Source: Hanleya hanleyi (taxonomy: Eukaryota; Mollusca; Polyplacophora; Lepidopleurida; Hanleyidae). From it: a stretch of DNA of 64,000 nucleotides. Both the position numbers and the translations under genes were made by a program. Positions within the stretch are counted from its first letter, which is position 1, and every line of letters begins with the position of its first letter. The DNA lies in NCBI GenBank assembly GCA_036873755.1, contig JAVTVY010025077.1:52662-116661 (forward strand), in the 5' to 3' direction. Positions 1 to 12,830 of the stretch are shown in pieces. The notes beneath the pieces are model-generated. The model made no database searches, had not been told where the DNA came from, and worked only from the letters and a program-made list of their open reading frames with translations.

Positions 1-776
1 TCACAGAAATGCGATAATATAAACCGATATAATAGGAGCGGGATATTCGGTTACTGACACAAGGGAGCGAGGCTTTCAAACTAGTGTCTTATCAACTGAT
101 AATCAGTCCAAACGTGACAGAAAAATGAGTTCTGTGCTGCCGAAGTTATTGCAGTATGTGATACTAAACCCGATGATCAAATTCGCAATCCAGATCTAAA
201 TTTAAAACTAGTACAGATAGGGAGAACTCCGGCTTTTTGCGGGAAGTTCCGGCCACAGGCAGATGCGATTCAGCATGCGAACTCTCCACACTACCCTAGC
301 CCGTTCCCCTTTCGTCCAATTGGTGTATATTCAGCTGGACGGAAGAGTTTGTTAGATTCTAATATCGGCTTCATCTCTCTGTTCAATTAAACTATTAACA
401 GGTGAAGCAAATGCTATTTTAGATATCGTCTTGAATAATTCTGTCCTGAATCCTTGTCAAGGAATTCACATATCCATCCATGAAGCGTCAACCCCGATCA
501 TTCCTGTTCATGGTTGGCTGCCCGTACCCAACTTTTCCCAGCTCCTTGGCCAGATATGATATGAAATTGAACTCCTAACTCATGGAAAAATAGCTGATGG
601 TGGGTACAAGATCGCCGCGATATATATTCGTGGAAAAGGAAACGGGTCGGAAAACATCTGTCACTGCTTTCTCGCTTTTTCATAATCCCACTTCTACTTC
701 TGGCATTGGAGAACGCTAAAATGAACGTTTCGCTTTAATGAGGAACGTAAGTAGTATAGAAAGGTGATTTGATCTC
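1..776. other. No recognisable gene
   Basis: AT-rich sequence without a convincing long open frame or repeat. The short frames here look random on both strands. It is the flank of the inverted-repeat structure that starts near 777. Confidence 0.5.
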
Positions 777-3240
777 GTATTGGGGGCGTTCAATGCCGCA
801 GGTCAAGGACGCAAAAGTTCCAGCAAAGGTCATTGAGTGCACTTCGGGTCACATGATCGGAAGCGACCCCGGGGATGTATTCCTCCGCAACCACTTCGCT
901 GGGGGTCTAATAACACCCTAGCCACCAGTTAGATTCTTGGACCGGATTCGGGGCCTTCGCGCGCATCGGCGGAAGTGACATCATATAAAAAAAAAGATGT
1001 TTACCGAACATTTCGATTACTTTTCAATACCTCTGTTGACCTAGCGTTAAAAAGAATTATCTGGAGATAATTTTCCCTGTTCATCTGGACAGAGCATGTG
1101 AAAAGTAGTTCGCTCATGTGCAACACTAAAGTAGTTGTTCGGCCGTATTCAAACTCAACCGTACGTTGGTTGGTTTCCCCTATACGTCATAGCAACGTAG
1201 TCAAGGTCAACTTCCGCTATTGGTGGCAGGGATGGTAATGGAGCCTGCGAAATGGAGCCTGCGTTGTTGGGAGGTTAATTTCTCCGCGGTATTCCTGTCT
1301 GGCAGTGAGGCGGTCCCTTTCGATTCGGCCCGCGGACAGAAAATAGTCCCATGTCAACGACACTTCGAATACGTGGGGGATCGCCTGAATCGCCGGGAAT
1401 GGATAGGGAAGATCGATTGATAACTTTATTTACGGTCGAACAGCATTGGAACATCAGCCGGTGGCTATCCGACTGTCCATGCGCAGGAGCAAGATATTTG
1501 TGACCCGTGATAGGGTTGAATACACGATGGTCGATCCGTATAGCCGAAGTTAGACTTAGAGTACGCAGTTTTACCATGCACTTTTCAACTCCTCAATTTC
1601 GGTGATCTATAAATAGAACTGACGTCATGATCTGTAAATAGAAGAGGGTGTCTCCACGGGGAATGCTCCTGTCACGATGTATAGCGATGACGTCATCGGG
1701 GACCAGCAAATCGCTGCAGTGGTATGAATGCATTTGGTATATACACCCACACGTTAGTATTATATAATATAGTATGGTACAATCGTTCGCAAACGGTAAA
1801 AAACATTCGTGCAGGTCCGTTTTTTCAGATCGGTAGATGAAAAATGGCGCCGGCTTGTCAAATTCCCGGATGATATGAACATTAAAATCCTAGCGCCATC
1901 TATACACCCTAGACACAAGGACGACAACTCTGACGGGGCAATAACTCTGTTGGTGGCTGTCCCAAAGAGTATTAGGTAGCAGTATTGGGGTGGTCATTTT
2001 CTTTTTCTTGTGGATTTGCTATGGAGTGTGGCGTTTGTTTTTTCTGTCTCACCCTGTACATATTGAAGCTCTTGTGGTGTAGGGCACTACTTTAGGGATA
2101 TCCATTTCATCAGTGAAGTCATATGTGACGTCATCAGTAGGAGTAGTAGCGAAAGCGGGAATTTTTGGGGTGCGAGGGAGTGTGTTTCAGTGATTGAGGG
2201 ACCATTCTTGGTCAGAATGGTTATTGGGACGTATCATGGTGAAGCACTCATGGAGGAACGTCAGACAAGGCTGGTGGGGCGTGGAAGTAGAGGCTATGGC
2301 GGCTTGCATAGAGAGGGAATTGTGGAAAAAGGACATGGGAATGGATGTTTTAGCCTCGAGATGGACCACTGTTGGTCTGAATAATTGGGAGCGGGAGGTG
2401 TCATAGTGAAGCACTCGTGGGGATCCTCCGACTGGACTGGTCAGTCGTGGATGTAAGGGCTATGGTGCGCATGCGCAGTGGCACAAATGCATTGGAATTG
2501 GCGTTTTGGGGTTGAGATGACCCACTATTGGTCAGAATGGGTCATATGGGGTGTCACCTTGAAGCATTCGTGGGGGAGCATCCTACTGGATGGGTGTGTA
2601 GTTGAAATACCGTCCACCTGCGCATGCGCAGTAGAAAAATGCATTGGAATGACCGTTTTGGTGTCAAGATGGTTCAGTATTGGTTCGAATGGGTCATTTG
2701 AGGTATACTTGTCAAGCACTTAGTCAAGCACTCGTGGACTGGAGTCAGACTGGAAGTGATATCCGCCTGCACACTCGGGGAATAGTAGAGAAATGGAAGA
2801 TACGGAAGTGCAAAGGAGCGCGTTTGGGAGAGGAGACCATGCTCGCTCTCGTAACATGGTGGAGTTACCTCAGCGTATGTGTGTAGGTGTGTGTTTGTGA
2901 GGGAGGAGGAGGGGGAAGAGAAAGTAGAGGCGGAATGCGAGTGAGTTAGTGATTGATCATATAAAGTCGTTCGTAAATCATTAGCCTCAGGCTGTATCCA
3001 TACATGAGTGGTGCCCTATTGAAGCTCTTATCTGGTAGAGCCAGAATGGTTGTGATACGCGTGCGCATGCACAAGGAGGAGTAGTAGAGAAAGGGGCGTT
3101 GAGGAGGTGCCGACTAGCTCAGGCACTCCAAGGTTATATGCACAGCAATACTTGCAGCGAGAGAAGGGGAATCCCACGCAACGCCTTACCGCCTATGTTA
3201 ACGCCTAAACGCTTTATCTTAACGCCTTAATGCCTTAGCA
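777..3240. repeat. Left arm of a 7.8-kb inverted-repeat element
   Basis: This stretch recurs as a diverged reverse complement at 6466-8553. Matching landmarks are GTATTGGGGGCGTT at 777 against AACGCCTCCAATAC-like sequence ending near 8553, the block around 1376-1435 against 8240-8330, and the block around 3120-3230 against 6470-6600. The arms differ by many substitutions and small indels, so this is an old biological inverted repeat and not an assembly fold-back. No target-site duplication could be seen at the outer ends. No protein is encoded. The arm carries tandem units with TGCGCATGCGCA cores. The mobilising enzyme is unknown. Confidence 0.7.
2187..2760. repeat. Tandem units with TGCGCATGCGCA core (left arm)
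   Basis: Diverged units about 150 bp long, each with a stretch like GAAGCACTCGTGG, a line like GGTCAGAATGGGTCAT and a palindromic core GCGCATGCGCAG (near 2467 and 2620). The same unit, inverted, fills 6985-7520 and reappears as the 152-bp array at 61037-61700. Apparent frames here are repeat artefacts that look alike on both strands. Confidence 0.65.
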
Positions 3241-3560
3241 AAACGCTTTGACGCCATGATGCACCGCACCCTGGTGTACCCTATGTCATACGGGCTATAG
3301 GGTGCAGGGTGAACCACAATACGTTAAGTGCGTTAGTGCTCGTTACTATAGGGTGATAAGGCGTTCAGCTAGTGCGTTAAGATAAGGCGTTAATATAGGG
3401 CGTTGAGGCGTTGAGACAGGCGTTAAAATAGGGCGCTAAAGCGTAACAAAGGGCGTTAACGGGCGTCACCGCATTTCAGTGAATTAGTGTCAATTCCGTG
3501 GAATATATAGAACCGTCAGACATTCAGAGCTATTTCAACAGGGCGTTGAAGCGTTAAGCA
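3170..3560. repeat. GCGTTA-rich degenerate tandem repeat
   Basis: Dense short units of the type AACGCCTTA and GGCGTTAAG, switching orientation within the block (AACGCC on the left, GGCGTT on the right). A smaller mirror block lies at 6466-6545 at the inner edge of the right arm. No coding potential. Confidence 0.6.
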
Positions 3561-3639
3561 GGGCGTTGGCGGGCGTTACAAGCAAGCGTATCCCAAAAAC
3601 GTGCACAGTCGATGTTCAACTGTCAGCATGGTTTATACA

Positions 3640-5760
3640 TGCTCTGAGTGAAAACGCACGTTCACCAGACATTATGATATGATACACCAGAAGAATATAC
3701 ATGGGATTGAAGACCCCGAGGCGGATGCTGAGAATATGCCAGCTGATTCTGAGTGTCCACCGACTGCTACCGAAACATAGACAGCTGAGAGTCTATTTAC
3801 TGATACGGAGAATTTGACCTCAGATAGCCAGTCTACATCCCATGGAAGTGAGGAAGAACCTACCTTTTGGGATCGTATTGTGCATGAAGCTATTAATACT
3901 CACGCCGCGGCAGTCAAAGACGCTGGACAGAATAACTTACAGCAGGCGTACATCAAAATGCACCCCTGCATCAGAAAAACAGCCATGTCTACTTACTCCC
4001 AAACTACATTTAATCTGGAAGATTTATTTAACAATCACAAAACGTTTCTCAGGGAAAGAGGTATTTGTCTTCCAACCAATCATAACAACATATCAAAAGT
4101 ATATTGGACTGCCAGAATGCATAAATCACCATACAAAACTAGATTCATAGCTGGTTCTAGACGCTGCACCACCAAGCTTCTTTCAACCCTGTTGACGAGG
4201 GCCCTTCAGGAGGTAAAAGCAGTTTGGGAAAGGTATTGCGCCACTATTTCTGAAAACTTTGGCGTTTAATGTATGTGGACATTGAAAAACATTGAAGAAG
4301 TTGATGTTAAAGGTCACAGACCGTACAGACATGTATCCACATGGGATTGCTCGATTCTATATTAAAACCCCTTAGCAGGACCTTATTGACCGTCTTAGTT
4401 TAATTATAGTATATGTGTTCAAGAAAACTGATCGTAGATATATTACTGTCGGAGCCATAAAGCATTCTTTAGCTCTTACATACAAGAGATATCATTCATT
4501 GGATGTTTGTTTTTTATAGAGTTGCTTGAATTTCTCGTAAAAAATATCTATGTGAAATTTGCCAACACAATATATCAACAGCATATAGGTATTCCAATGG
4601 CTACTAGTTGTGCACCCCGGTTGGCTGACCTATATCTGTTCTCTTGTGAATATGACTATATGCAAGCGCTTTCAAAAACCGGTCCATTCAAAGTCCGTTC
4701 CTTCTCATTCATCAACGCTATATAGACGATCTTCTCGCTGTGGAGAATCGCTATATAAATGACGCAGTGAAGTATATATATCCACCTTCACGGGATTTGA
4801 AGGGAACTACAGATAGCCTCAGGCACATCATATTTAGACCTATGTCCCTATCAAAATGAAGCGGGCCTTCTCTCTCGTCGACTTTATGACAAAAGAGATG
4901 ATTACAATTTCGACATCGTAAACTATCCCTTTCTGGACAGTAATATTTCAGTGGGACCTGCATATGGCGTATACATATCTCGCCTAGTAGCACTTGCTAG
5001 ATCCTGTGTTAAATGTGACGATTTTAATCTACGTCACAAAACATTGCAGTAGAGACTTCTAAAACAGGGCTGTACCACCAAGCGCCTCTACTCAAAGTTT
5101 CACAAATTTGGCGATACATATCGCATGCTGATAGCCAAATACGTAGCGTCAAGATCTATGGCATTACGTTTCGTAACTTGTGTCTGATTCCGCTTAACCC
5201 GGGGCTAGGGGTCGTATGAACCCATGTACTTCAAGATCCTCATGGTGCTCATATGAAAAGACACAAAAAAGGCGTGAATGAGATACATCATTCTCTAGAT
5301 GACGGGTTTACAACGAATATTATTGATTATGAATACTGATCAGCGATACGAATCTGATATTTTTGGAACATCATGACGTCTTGCCGGCATCATTGAAAAC
5401 TGTTGACCGCTTCTCTTTTGCAGGAAACCAGCCTATGTTAATGTATTCTATGATTGTCTTTTGAATTTGGTGCTAGTATTGTTATATGGAATAGGTCTTT
5501 GGATTATGAACGCGGATATTCTTTAATGGACGACGGCTGAATTATGAATGACGGACCAGACGCTTGCAATCTAGCAACGGTATGATCTGCTACCGTTTGA
5601 AATGAAAGGCGACCCCACCCACAGGTCCAGCATGAAGACCAAGCGTCGCCTGGAAAGGGATATGGGACTATAACCTGCAAAATGCGATCAAATTGCGCAA
5701 ACCGCTGTTCCAGGACATGTGTGGGAAGTTGATGCTGGGTCGACATCGGGCATTACAGAC
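3640..5760 (+). pseudogene. Dead Naiad-type Penelope-like RT copy (older)
   Basis: A decayed copy of the reverse transcriptase that is better preserved at 35716-37553. From about 3985 it matches that copy: RT segments with RFIAGS near 4141, a GIPMA-type motif B near 4590, and a catalytic motif C reading YIDDLL near 4720-4740. It is broken by several frameshifts and stops (after 4266, near 4360, near 4720). The 3' part (5170-5560) matches the 3' tail of the other copies. The first 350 bases (3640-3985) have no match in the other copies; they carry an acidic open frame (from 3814) and may be a captured or chimeric segment. The fragment lies in the centre of the inverted-repeat structure. Confidence 0.75.
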
Positions 5761-6140
5761 TAGTCTTTTGTCTTAAATGCCGCCATTTACATCTGACGAC
5801 GATACAGCTCACCAATCTCCAATGTACGAGTTGTCACAGCGAAACAGCTCACCAATTACCAGTATACGAGTTGTCAGAGCATTTCCATCATAGCTCTCTA
5901 GATTTGTATCTAATACCGCTATGCCGGTGCTAGGGGCCGTGTGGTCATATCATCCAAGTTGCCACATGAACAGGTACAATAAAAGCGTACCTGAGATACA
6001 ACACATATCACGAATCGTTAGATTCTTGGTATGTGCTTTAGAATAGGTTAACCAGAAGACTGTTCTGTGAAGTCATGTGACGCAGTCAGTATGTCGGCAC
6101 CTCTTCCCACTTCCCTTATATGTGTTGTAATGTTGCCGTT
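5760..6140 (+). repeat. Naiad-associated repeat, copy 1
   Basis: Contains two tandem lines of CAGCTCACCAAT and ACGAGTTGTCA, then a tail around CTAGGGGCCGT and TCACGAATCGTTAG. Related copies occur at 14630-14965, in part at 13498-13630 and at 34430-34625. The tail shares CTAGGGGCCGT and GAGATACA lines with the 3' tails of the Naiad copies at 35340 and 37580, so it is probably the end of a sister family. Confidence 0.55.
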
Positions 6141-6465
6141 ACAGTATCCTTGCCTGCCCGAAGACGATTAGAACCAACGGATCAGAACGAACATGGCCGA
6201 AGATTGAATTTTCTGAAATGGCGACTTCTGATCGGACAAGAGCAGCCGAGAATACATTTAACGGGCAAGAACGAATATGACAGACACAGCGCCAAATGGC
6301 GGCCTCTGATTGGACAATAGCATACATGAATTGTAAACATATCCAACGCGGCTCCCCCAGCTTGGGTATGATGTAACATTGGGGAGAATAAACTATATGA
6401 AAACTTGTGAACGTGTTGATCTTTCTTTCTCTCTTCTGGCTGATTCATGGCGTCAAGTCGTTTAT

Positions 6466-8553
6466 GCTAGGGCGTTAAGGCGTTAAGATAAAGCGTTAAG
6501 GCGTTAGCATAGGCGTTAATGCGTTAACATTGGCGTTAAGGCACGGGATTCCCTTCTCTCGCTGCAAGTATTGCAATGCATATAACCTTGAAGTGCCTAG
6601 GGAATAGTCAACACCTCTGCAACTCCCCTTTCTCCACTATTCCCCATTTCGCATGCGCACGCGTATCATCGCTTTTCTGGCTCAAAACGACAAGAGCTTC
6701 AACAGAACATCACTCATGTGTTGGATACAGCCTGAGGCTAATGGTTTACAAACGACTTTATATGACCACTCACTCACTCACTCGCATTCCTCCTCCTCAT
6801 CCCCCCCCCCCGTCCTCCTCCATCACCACAAACACACACCTACACACATACGCTGAGGTAACTCAACGAGGTAGCGAAAGCGAACATGGCCACCTCTCCT
6901 AAAACGCGCTCCTTTGCACTTCCGATTCTTCCCTTTCTCTACAACTCCCCGAGTGCGCAGGCGCATATCACTCCCATTATGACTCTAGTCCACGAGTGCT
7001 TGACCAATATACCTCACATGACCCAGTCGGACCAATATTGAACCATCTCGACACCAAAAGGGCCATTCCACTGCTCGTATTCTACTGTGCATGCGCAGAT
7101 GGGCGGTATTTCCACTACACACCCATCCAGTCGGATGCTTCCCCACGACTGCTTCAAGATGACACCCCATACAACCGATTCGTACCAATAGTGGGTCATC
7201 TCGACCTCAAAAACCCATTCCAATGCAGGTTTACCACTGCGCATGCGCGCCATAACCCCTACTTCCACGACTCTCCAGTCCAATCGGAGGCTCCCCCACG
7301 AGTGCTTCAATATGACACTTCCCCCACTCCATTCGGATCAATAGTGGTCCATCTCGAGGCTAAAACCTCCATTCCCATGTCCTTTCCCCACAATTCCCTG
7401 TCTATGCAAGCGTGCCATAACCTCTACTTCCACACCCCGCCAGTCCTGTCTGACGCGCCTCCACGAGTGCTTCACCATGACACCTCACACAATCCATTCA
7501 GACCAAGAATGGTCCCCCAATCACTCAAACACACCCCCACACATCCTCAAAATGCCCGCTTTCGCTACTACTCCTACTGATGACGTCACCAATGGCGTCA
7601 ATGTTGATATGGACATCTCTCAAGTCGTGGTCTACTCCACAAGAGCGGACATCTCCTTCCCCCCCCCCCCTCCTCCCCGAGTGCTACACATTGACAACTC
7701 CCACAGGACATTCGGACCGCGGATAATCCACCTCGGCCCCAAAACACCCACCCACGATTTGTCTATTTACTACGCATGCGTCATCAGAAATTTTCAATAA
7801 AAGTCACCCCATGACCACGAGACCCCAACCATCGTCTTGTACACGTTGAGACAGAGATGCCACACTCCATAGTAAAATGCAGGAATGAAAAATATTACCA
7901 CTGCAATACTCCTACTTAATACTCCTTAGTACAGCCGCCAACAGAGTTATTGCCCCGTCAGTGTCGTCGTCCTTGAATCCAGATGGGTCTACGAAAATGC
8001 AGGAATGAAAAATATTACCACTGCAATACTCCTACTTAATACTCCTTAGTACAGCCGCCAACAGAGTTATTGCCCCGTCAGTGTCGTCGTCCTTGAATCC
8101 AGATGGGTCTACGATTTTAATTTTCATATCATCCTGGAATTTGACAAGCGGGCGCCATTTTTCATCTGCCGATTTGACAAAAACGGACCTGCTCTTTCGA
8201 GCGATTGCACTATGCTATATTATATAATACTAACGTGAGGGTGTATGTATGGTTCGACCGTAAATAAAATCATTAATCGACTACCCACATAAATCAACAA
8301 CCCAATCCCGGCGATTCAGACGACCCCCCGCGTATTTTCTGTGGGACTGTGTCGCGAACATGGGACTATTTTCTGTCCGCGGACCGAAACCGAAGGGATC
8401 GCCTCACCTCCAGACATGATCTCACCGCGGAAGAATACCGCGGATTAATGCATCCCCCGGGGTTACCTCCAGTTACGTGACCCGAAGTGCACTCAATGCC
8501 CCTTTGCCGGAACTATTGCGGCCGTGATCTGCGGCCTTTACACGCCTCCAATA
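6466..8553. repeat. Right arm of the 7.8-kb inverted-repeat element
   Basis: Diverged reverse complement of 777-3240 (see there). It differs by poly-C expansions (near 6808 and 7660), by an exact internal 120-bp duplication (7874-8113), and by being about 0.4 kb shorter. The long frame at 6996-7580 is tandem-repeat translation and not a gene. Confidence 0.7.
7874..8113. repeat. Perfect 2x120-bp tandem duplication
   Basis: A 120-bp block starting AAAATGCAGGAATG at 7874 is repeated without visible difference at 7994. Surrounding repeats are heavily diverged, so this is a recent duplication or an assembly duplicate. Confidence 0.9.
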
Positions 8554-8568
8554 CATCGTTGCCATGTA

Positions 8569-8600
8569 CGTCCGTCCGTCCGTCCGTCCGTCCGTCCGTC
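8569..8600. repeat. CGTC microsatellite
   Basis: Eight perfect CGTC units immediately outside the right arm and directly before the 189-bp repeat array. Confidence 0.95.
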
Positions 8601-9177
8601 AACATTTTCTTGTCAGCTAAATATCTGCAGATCTATGAAGTCGGGCCTGACCAAACTTTGGTGAGAGCTTCCTGAATGTTGACAGATGAAATGATTAGAT
8701 TTTCAGATGGCTATGATGATGTCATGATTTTTAATAAATTTTTTTATTATTTATTGATGGCGTAGCTTTTGCACTGTTATCTATGCCCATCAACATGTTC
8801 TTGTCCGCTGAATATCTGCAGATCTATGAAGTCGGGCCTGACCAAACTTTGGCGAGAGCTTCCTGAGTGTTGACAGATGAAATGATCAGATTTTCAGATG
8901 GCTATGATGATGTCATGATTTAAAAAACAAAATTATTATTTATTGATGGCTTAGCTTCTGCGCTGTTATCTATGCCCATCAACATGTTCTTGTCCGCTGA
9001 ATATCTGCAGATCTGTCAAGTCGGGCCTGACCAAACTTTGGTGAGAGCTTCCTGAATGTTGACAGATGAAATGATTAGATTTTCAGATGGCTGTGATAAT
9101 TTCATGATTTTTTATTTTTTTTCATTTTTTAATTTATTGATGGCTTAGCTTTTGCACTGTTATCTATGCCCATCGAG
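8598..9177. repeat. Three tandem 189-bp repeats
   Basis: The block AATATCTGCAGATCTATGAAG ... GCTTTTGCACTGTTATC recurs starting near 8600, 8790 and 8980. Units are highly similar and differ mainly in the A/T tract near 8730, 8920 and 9105. The sequence resembles untranslated repeat DNA; no protein is implied. Confidence 0.85.
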
Positions 9178-10347
9178 AACCCTTGGTTGCATGTTTCGTT
9201 GTGAATTTTGAAGATTCCCTGATACAAGAAAGCCTGGTCCATTCAAGATTCTCATTGAATGAAGGACAACATTTTTCTTAAATTTTGCTATTAAATCATT
9301 CTATTCTACATGTACATCATATGATTTATTCTAAAACTTTTGCATGAACCATATTTGTGTCCACACATTTAACTGGTACAACATAATGCTTCAATTTTTG
9401 TCACCAAACATGTTACTGTACCTTGGAAATTATGTAAAACGAGTGATTAGGAGAGCCCATTTTTAGCCTGACTGTGTGCAATTTTGAATCAGTTTGCATA
9501 CCTGGAGCTTTGCCCCCCCTAATGGGGTGGGCCTGTGTCAATAAGTGTGTTTACTTGTTATCACACTTGTGCAATGCATAAATTGCCACTAATAAAGCTA
9601 CAGTTCCTTTTCGTAATTCATTATTGAGGGTCCAATTTTTTTAAGTGAATTTCGGCGCAAAGAGCCTGTGATCAATCACAAAACAGAGGTTTATTAACAT
9701 GAAATTCAATACCCAGCTATGCAATCGGATCGATATTGAGGCTTCCAGAAGCTTTTTCTATGAGTATTTCCTTCAGAAATCCTTTCAAATTGAACAACAA
9801 CAACACTTCCGTTTTTTGTTTCATTTGAGTTTTGGGTGCCCATGTGTTTTCCAAAAATTACCTGGCTCTAGATGCAGGCCTGATCCTACTTGACTAAAAA
9901 AAAACGGCTGAGGGGTGCACGCACATTTTAGGTGCTTGCCTGCAATTCATGTTTGTACTACTAACGTAGGCCTACGGCTAGTGTTCACACGCGAGCATGT
10001 GCAGCCAGCTGACATTGATAGTGATACGTTATTGATGGTTATTGATGGTGACGACTGTCGCCAGGACTAACCACCTCTTTTTTTCAACTCCGCAATGAAA
10101 GAAGTGGAATGTTGCTCAATGACAATTCACGCAGGTTACTAGCATGAACCCACATTACAGCCATGTAATTTCACGAGCAAACTGTTCAATTGTTTTGCGC
10201 TATAAACATGCAAAGTCGGACGGAGAAGATTTGACCGATTATGTTATTTGGCGGTAAAAAGAGCTGCCGATGTCTCGAGTTTTGTGGACAACTAAGACAT
10301 CGTTTTTGTGTGCAGGAATTTCGCTTCTCTCCAACTGAATCAATTGA
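9178..10347. other. No gene seen
   Basis: AT-rich sequence with short random frames. No splice-flanked exon or element end was recognised. Confidence 0.4.
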
Positions 10348-10734
10348 GTGTCTATATTGAAACACATTGTTGGCGGAAATTTGAAGCTGCAAAATTACTT
10401 AGTCTACCTGGCAAAGCTATATCGTGAAGAATTGGACTATTTTCCGTATATATGTAATTACATATCTACGAATAGTCGAATACTTCGTAATATAAGTACA
10501 AGAACAGAACAGTACTTGAACAAAGTTTGCGATTCTGACTGGCTAGCCCGATTCAAGAGTTTCCGATATTTTCTGTCAGCGGCAGATTTTAGATTAACTG
10601 AAAAGGTTTTACACCAGGCGCGGATCACAACAGTACAGCCCGGATTAACTAGAGTGAATAAAACTGGAAAGATGTCCATGTATGTGAGAAGCATCATTTT
10701 CAGGAGAAGTAGAACCGGTAACGAGAGTGTTTGA
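10348..10734 (+). CDS. Unrecognised 128-aa open frame
   Basis: I do not recognise the product. The predicted peptide is rich in Leu, Tyr, Arg and Ile, and has no obvious signal peptide, membrane segment or metal-binding motif. It has no near neighbour genes and is followed by repeat DNA. It could be a fragment of a decayed element, a stray exon or chance; its main support is that it is the longest frame between 8.6 and 14.6 kb. Confidence 0.15.
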   Translation: MSILKHIVGGNLKLQNYLVYLAKLYREELDYFPYICNYISTNSRILRNISTRTEQYLNKVCDSDWLARFKSFRYFLSAADFRLTEKVLHQARITTVQPGLTRVNKTGKMSMYVRSIIFRRSRTGNESV

Positions 10735-10899
10735 ACTCAGATAATTGTTCAGATAGCACACGTCGATAATTAAGGGGCCAAGTCGTAGACTGGTTACCTA
10801 GTGTTATTGGTATTATTATTCTTTTTCTTCCGCCAGATACACCGATGTCGCTGAAACTTCACATGGTGATTGGGCCAGATGCATATCCTCCAATCAAGC

Positions 10900-11960
10900 C
10901 GATTGGCCAAAAGCTTCGGCGGCCATCTTGGATTTAACCCAAAATCTTTGAAATCTTTTTTCTCCTGAACCGCTAAACTGATTGACGCGAAACTTGGCAC
11001 ACATGATCGATGGATCAGGGTCTCTCAAAATCCTATTTGGAAATTTGCTGCGCAAAATAAAATGAGCGACACTGATCAATTAAATTTGTCGCTTCAAGTT
11101 ACGGATTTGGACGGAGAAAGTGACGAAATATATGCCATATGATACAGCGATCACGGATATGTGAATTTTTTTATACTAGGTCACGTGGTTTGGCCGCCAC
11201 CTTGAATTTTGTCAGAAATGGAACAATCTTGTAGGGGCTGTAACTCTGGAACTACGGGGGATACAGCCTTGCAGTTTGTTGCATTATATTGTGCAGGAGC
11301 AGGTCTCTCGGTAACCTTAAGGCCAATCTAGCATAAGATTCAAACACAAATTAGACAATTCGATAACTATTGTATATTGAAAATTGGTTCTGACTGGTCG
11401 GAGGGTTCAGCGGTCATATTGGATTAACATTATAACCCTACTCCTTCGGCACAATTGAAGCAATCAACACGAAACTTAGAACATATAATGGGTGGATTGG
11501 GATCTCTCAAAAACCTTTTTGGAGAAGTTGTCCCATCATACAAAATGACCGCAAGCGACCGATCAAATTGTTCGGATTTTCAAGTAACGGATTTGGACGG
11601 GGAAAGTTAGGAATTGTATGTTATACGATATGGCGATCACGAATATGCTTGAAGATTGCCCCTATAGGTTACGTGGTTTGTCCGTCATTTTGAATTTTGT
11701 CAGAAACTCAACACATGGTGCAGGGGCTATAACTTGTAAAAGTACGAGATGTACAGCGTTTGTTGTATTATATTCTCCAGGAGCAGCTCTTTCGGAAGTA
11801 TACCAACCATTTCAACATAGCTTTAATTGTTTCCCCGCTATTCTCAAATGTATTTCACTCAAATTTGCGAATTTAACGGAAAAGTCCTGCTCCGTTGAAC
11901 CTTTAGGCAACCTCAGCCAAAGAATAGAATTGATTTTTATTTGCTTCTGCCACTGTTAGC
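10900..11960. repeat. Diverged tandem repeat, about 480-bp unit
   Basis: Two diverged copies start near 10900 and 11390 (AAACTT near 10990 and 11472; ACGGATTTGGACGG near 11100 and 11585; GTCACGTGG/GTTACGTGG; TGTTGCATTATATTGT/TGTTGTATTATATTCT). A third start is visible near 11958 (GGTCATATTGGATTTAAC). Confidence 0.65.
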
Positions 11961-12164
11961 GGTCATATTGGATTTAACTTGGCCCCCGACATTGCTGCTC
12001 GCTGCTATATTTAGAGCATTTCCACAAAGTGGATGCTCATGTTTTTATGAGAAACGGCTCCGCCGGATCCGCCGCAGCCGCCGTCAGACGTGGTGTGCTA
12101 TGTCCTTAGGCCTGGGATATTTGTCTGGTCGTGTTTCGATACCCGCTGCTCACCTCTAGGTGGC

Positions 12165-12830
12165 GTTGTAGTCAGAGCATAGGTAAACTTTTCTCTGACG
12201 ATTTCGTCTGAACGGCTTGTCTGATTTCTTTGAAATTTTATTACAATGTCTTGAAGGATAGTCAATGCGTTGAAAAGGTTTTGGTGTAGCTGGCATAATT
12301 ATAAAGGCAAGTTTTTTGCGTCTCAAAAAAATAGTTTTTCGTCAAATGAAAATTCACCAATTCGCTTGGAGAAATATTTAAAAACTGTTCTATTCTAGGT
12401 TGCCAAGAATAAATATAGGATTGCCGACATGATAATTCCCTTTCGGTGCGAACCAAATTGCCATTTAAATGAAAAATCTCATTTATCTGACTTAACGTCA
12501 AAACCTTCATAACCATTATCATGATTAAAGTTTTTTTCTACTGAACTCTTATGTGCGATCTCCCTAGGGCTTTAGATTCACCCGCTTGTTTTTTGCTGCA
12601 TTTGGTCGTCACTAGGATGCGCTATAGACGAGAATGCAGGTAAACATGTGTAACATCATATCCTCTGAACAAAGTGTTTGATTTTCATGAAATTTGGGCA
12701 TAATGATCTTTCAAGATAGGCAAAGAACTGAAGAGATTTTGGTGGTGTTGGCGAATCATGGAGACGCATTTTTGCATCTCAAAATAAGATTTTTTTTTAC
12801 AAAAAGGGAAATTTGCTTCTTAATCAGGGG
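12165..12830. repeat. Second diverged tandem pair, about 455-bp spacing
   Basis: Segments near 12182 and 12640 share the order AGGTAAAC, GATTT..TGAAATTT, AGGATAGTCAA/AGATAGGCAAA, TTTTGGTG and GCATCTCAAAA. Heavily diverged, no coding potential seen. Confidence 0.45.

Noticed and set aside
6996..7580. Frame of 194 codons in the right arm
   Set aside because: It repeats itself in 150-bp units and mirror-image frames exist in the other arm, so it is repeat translation.
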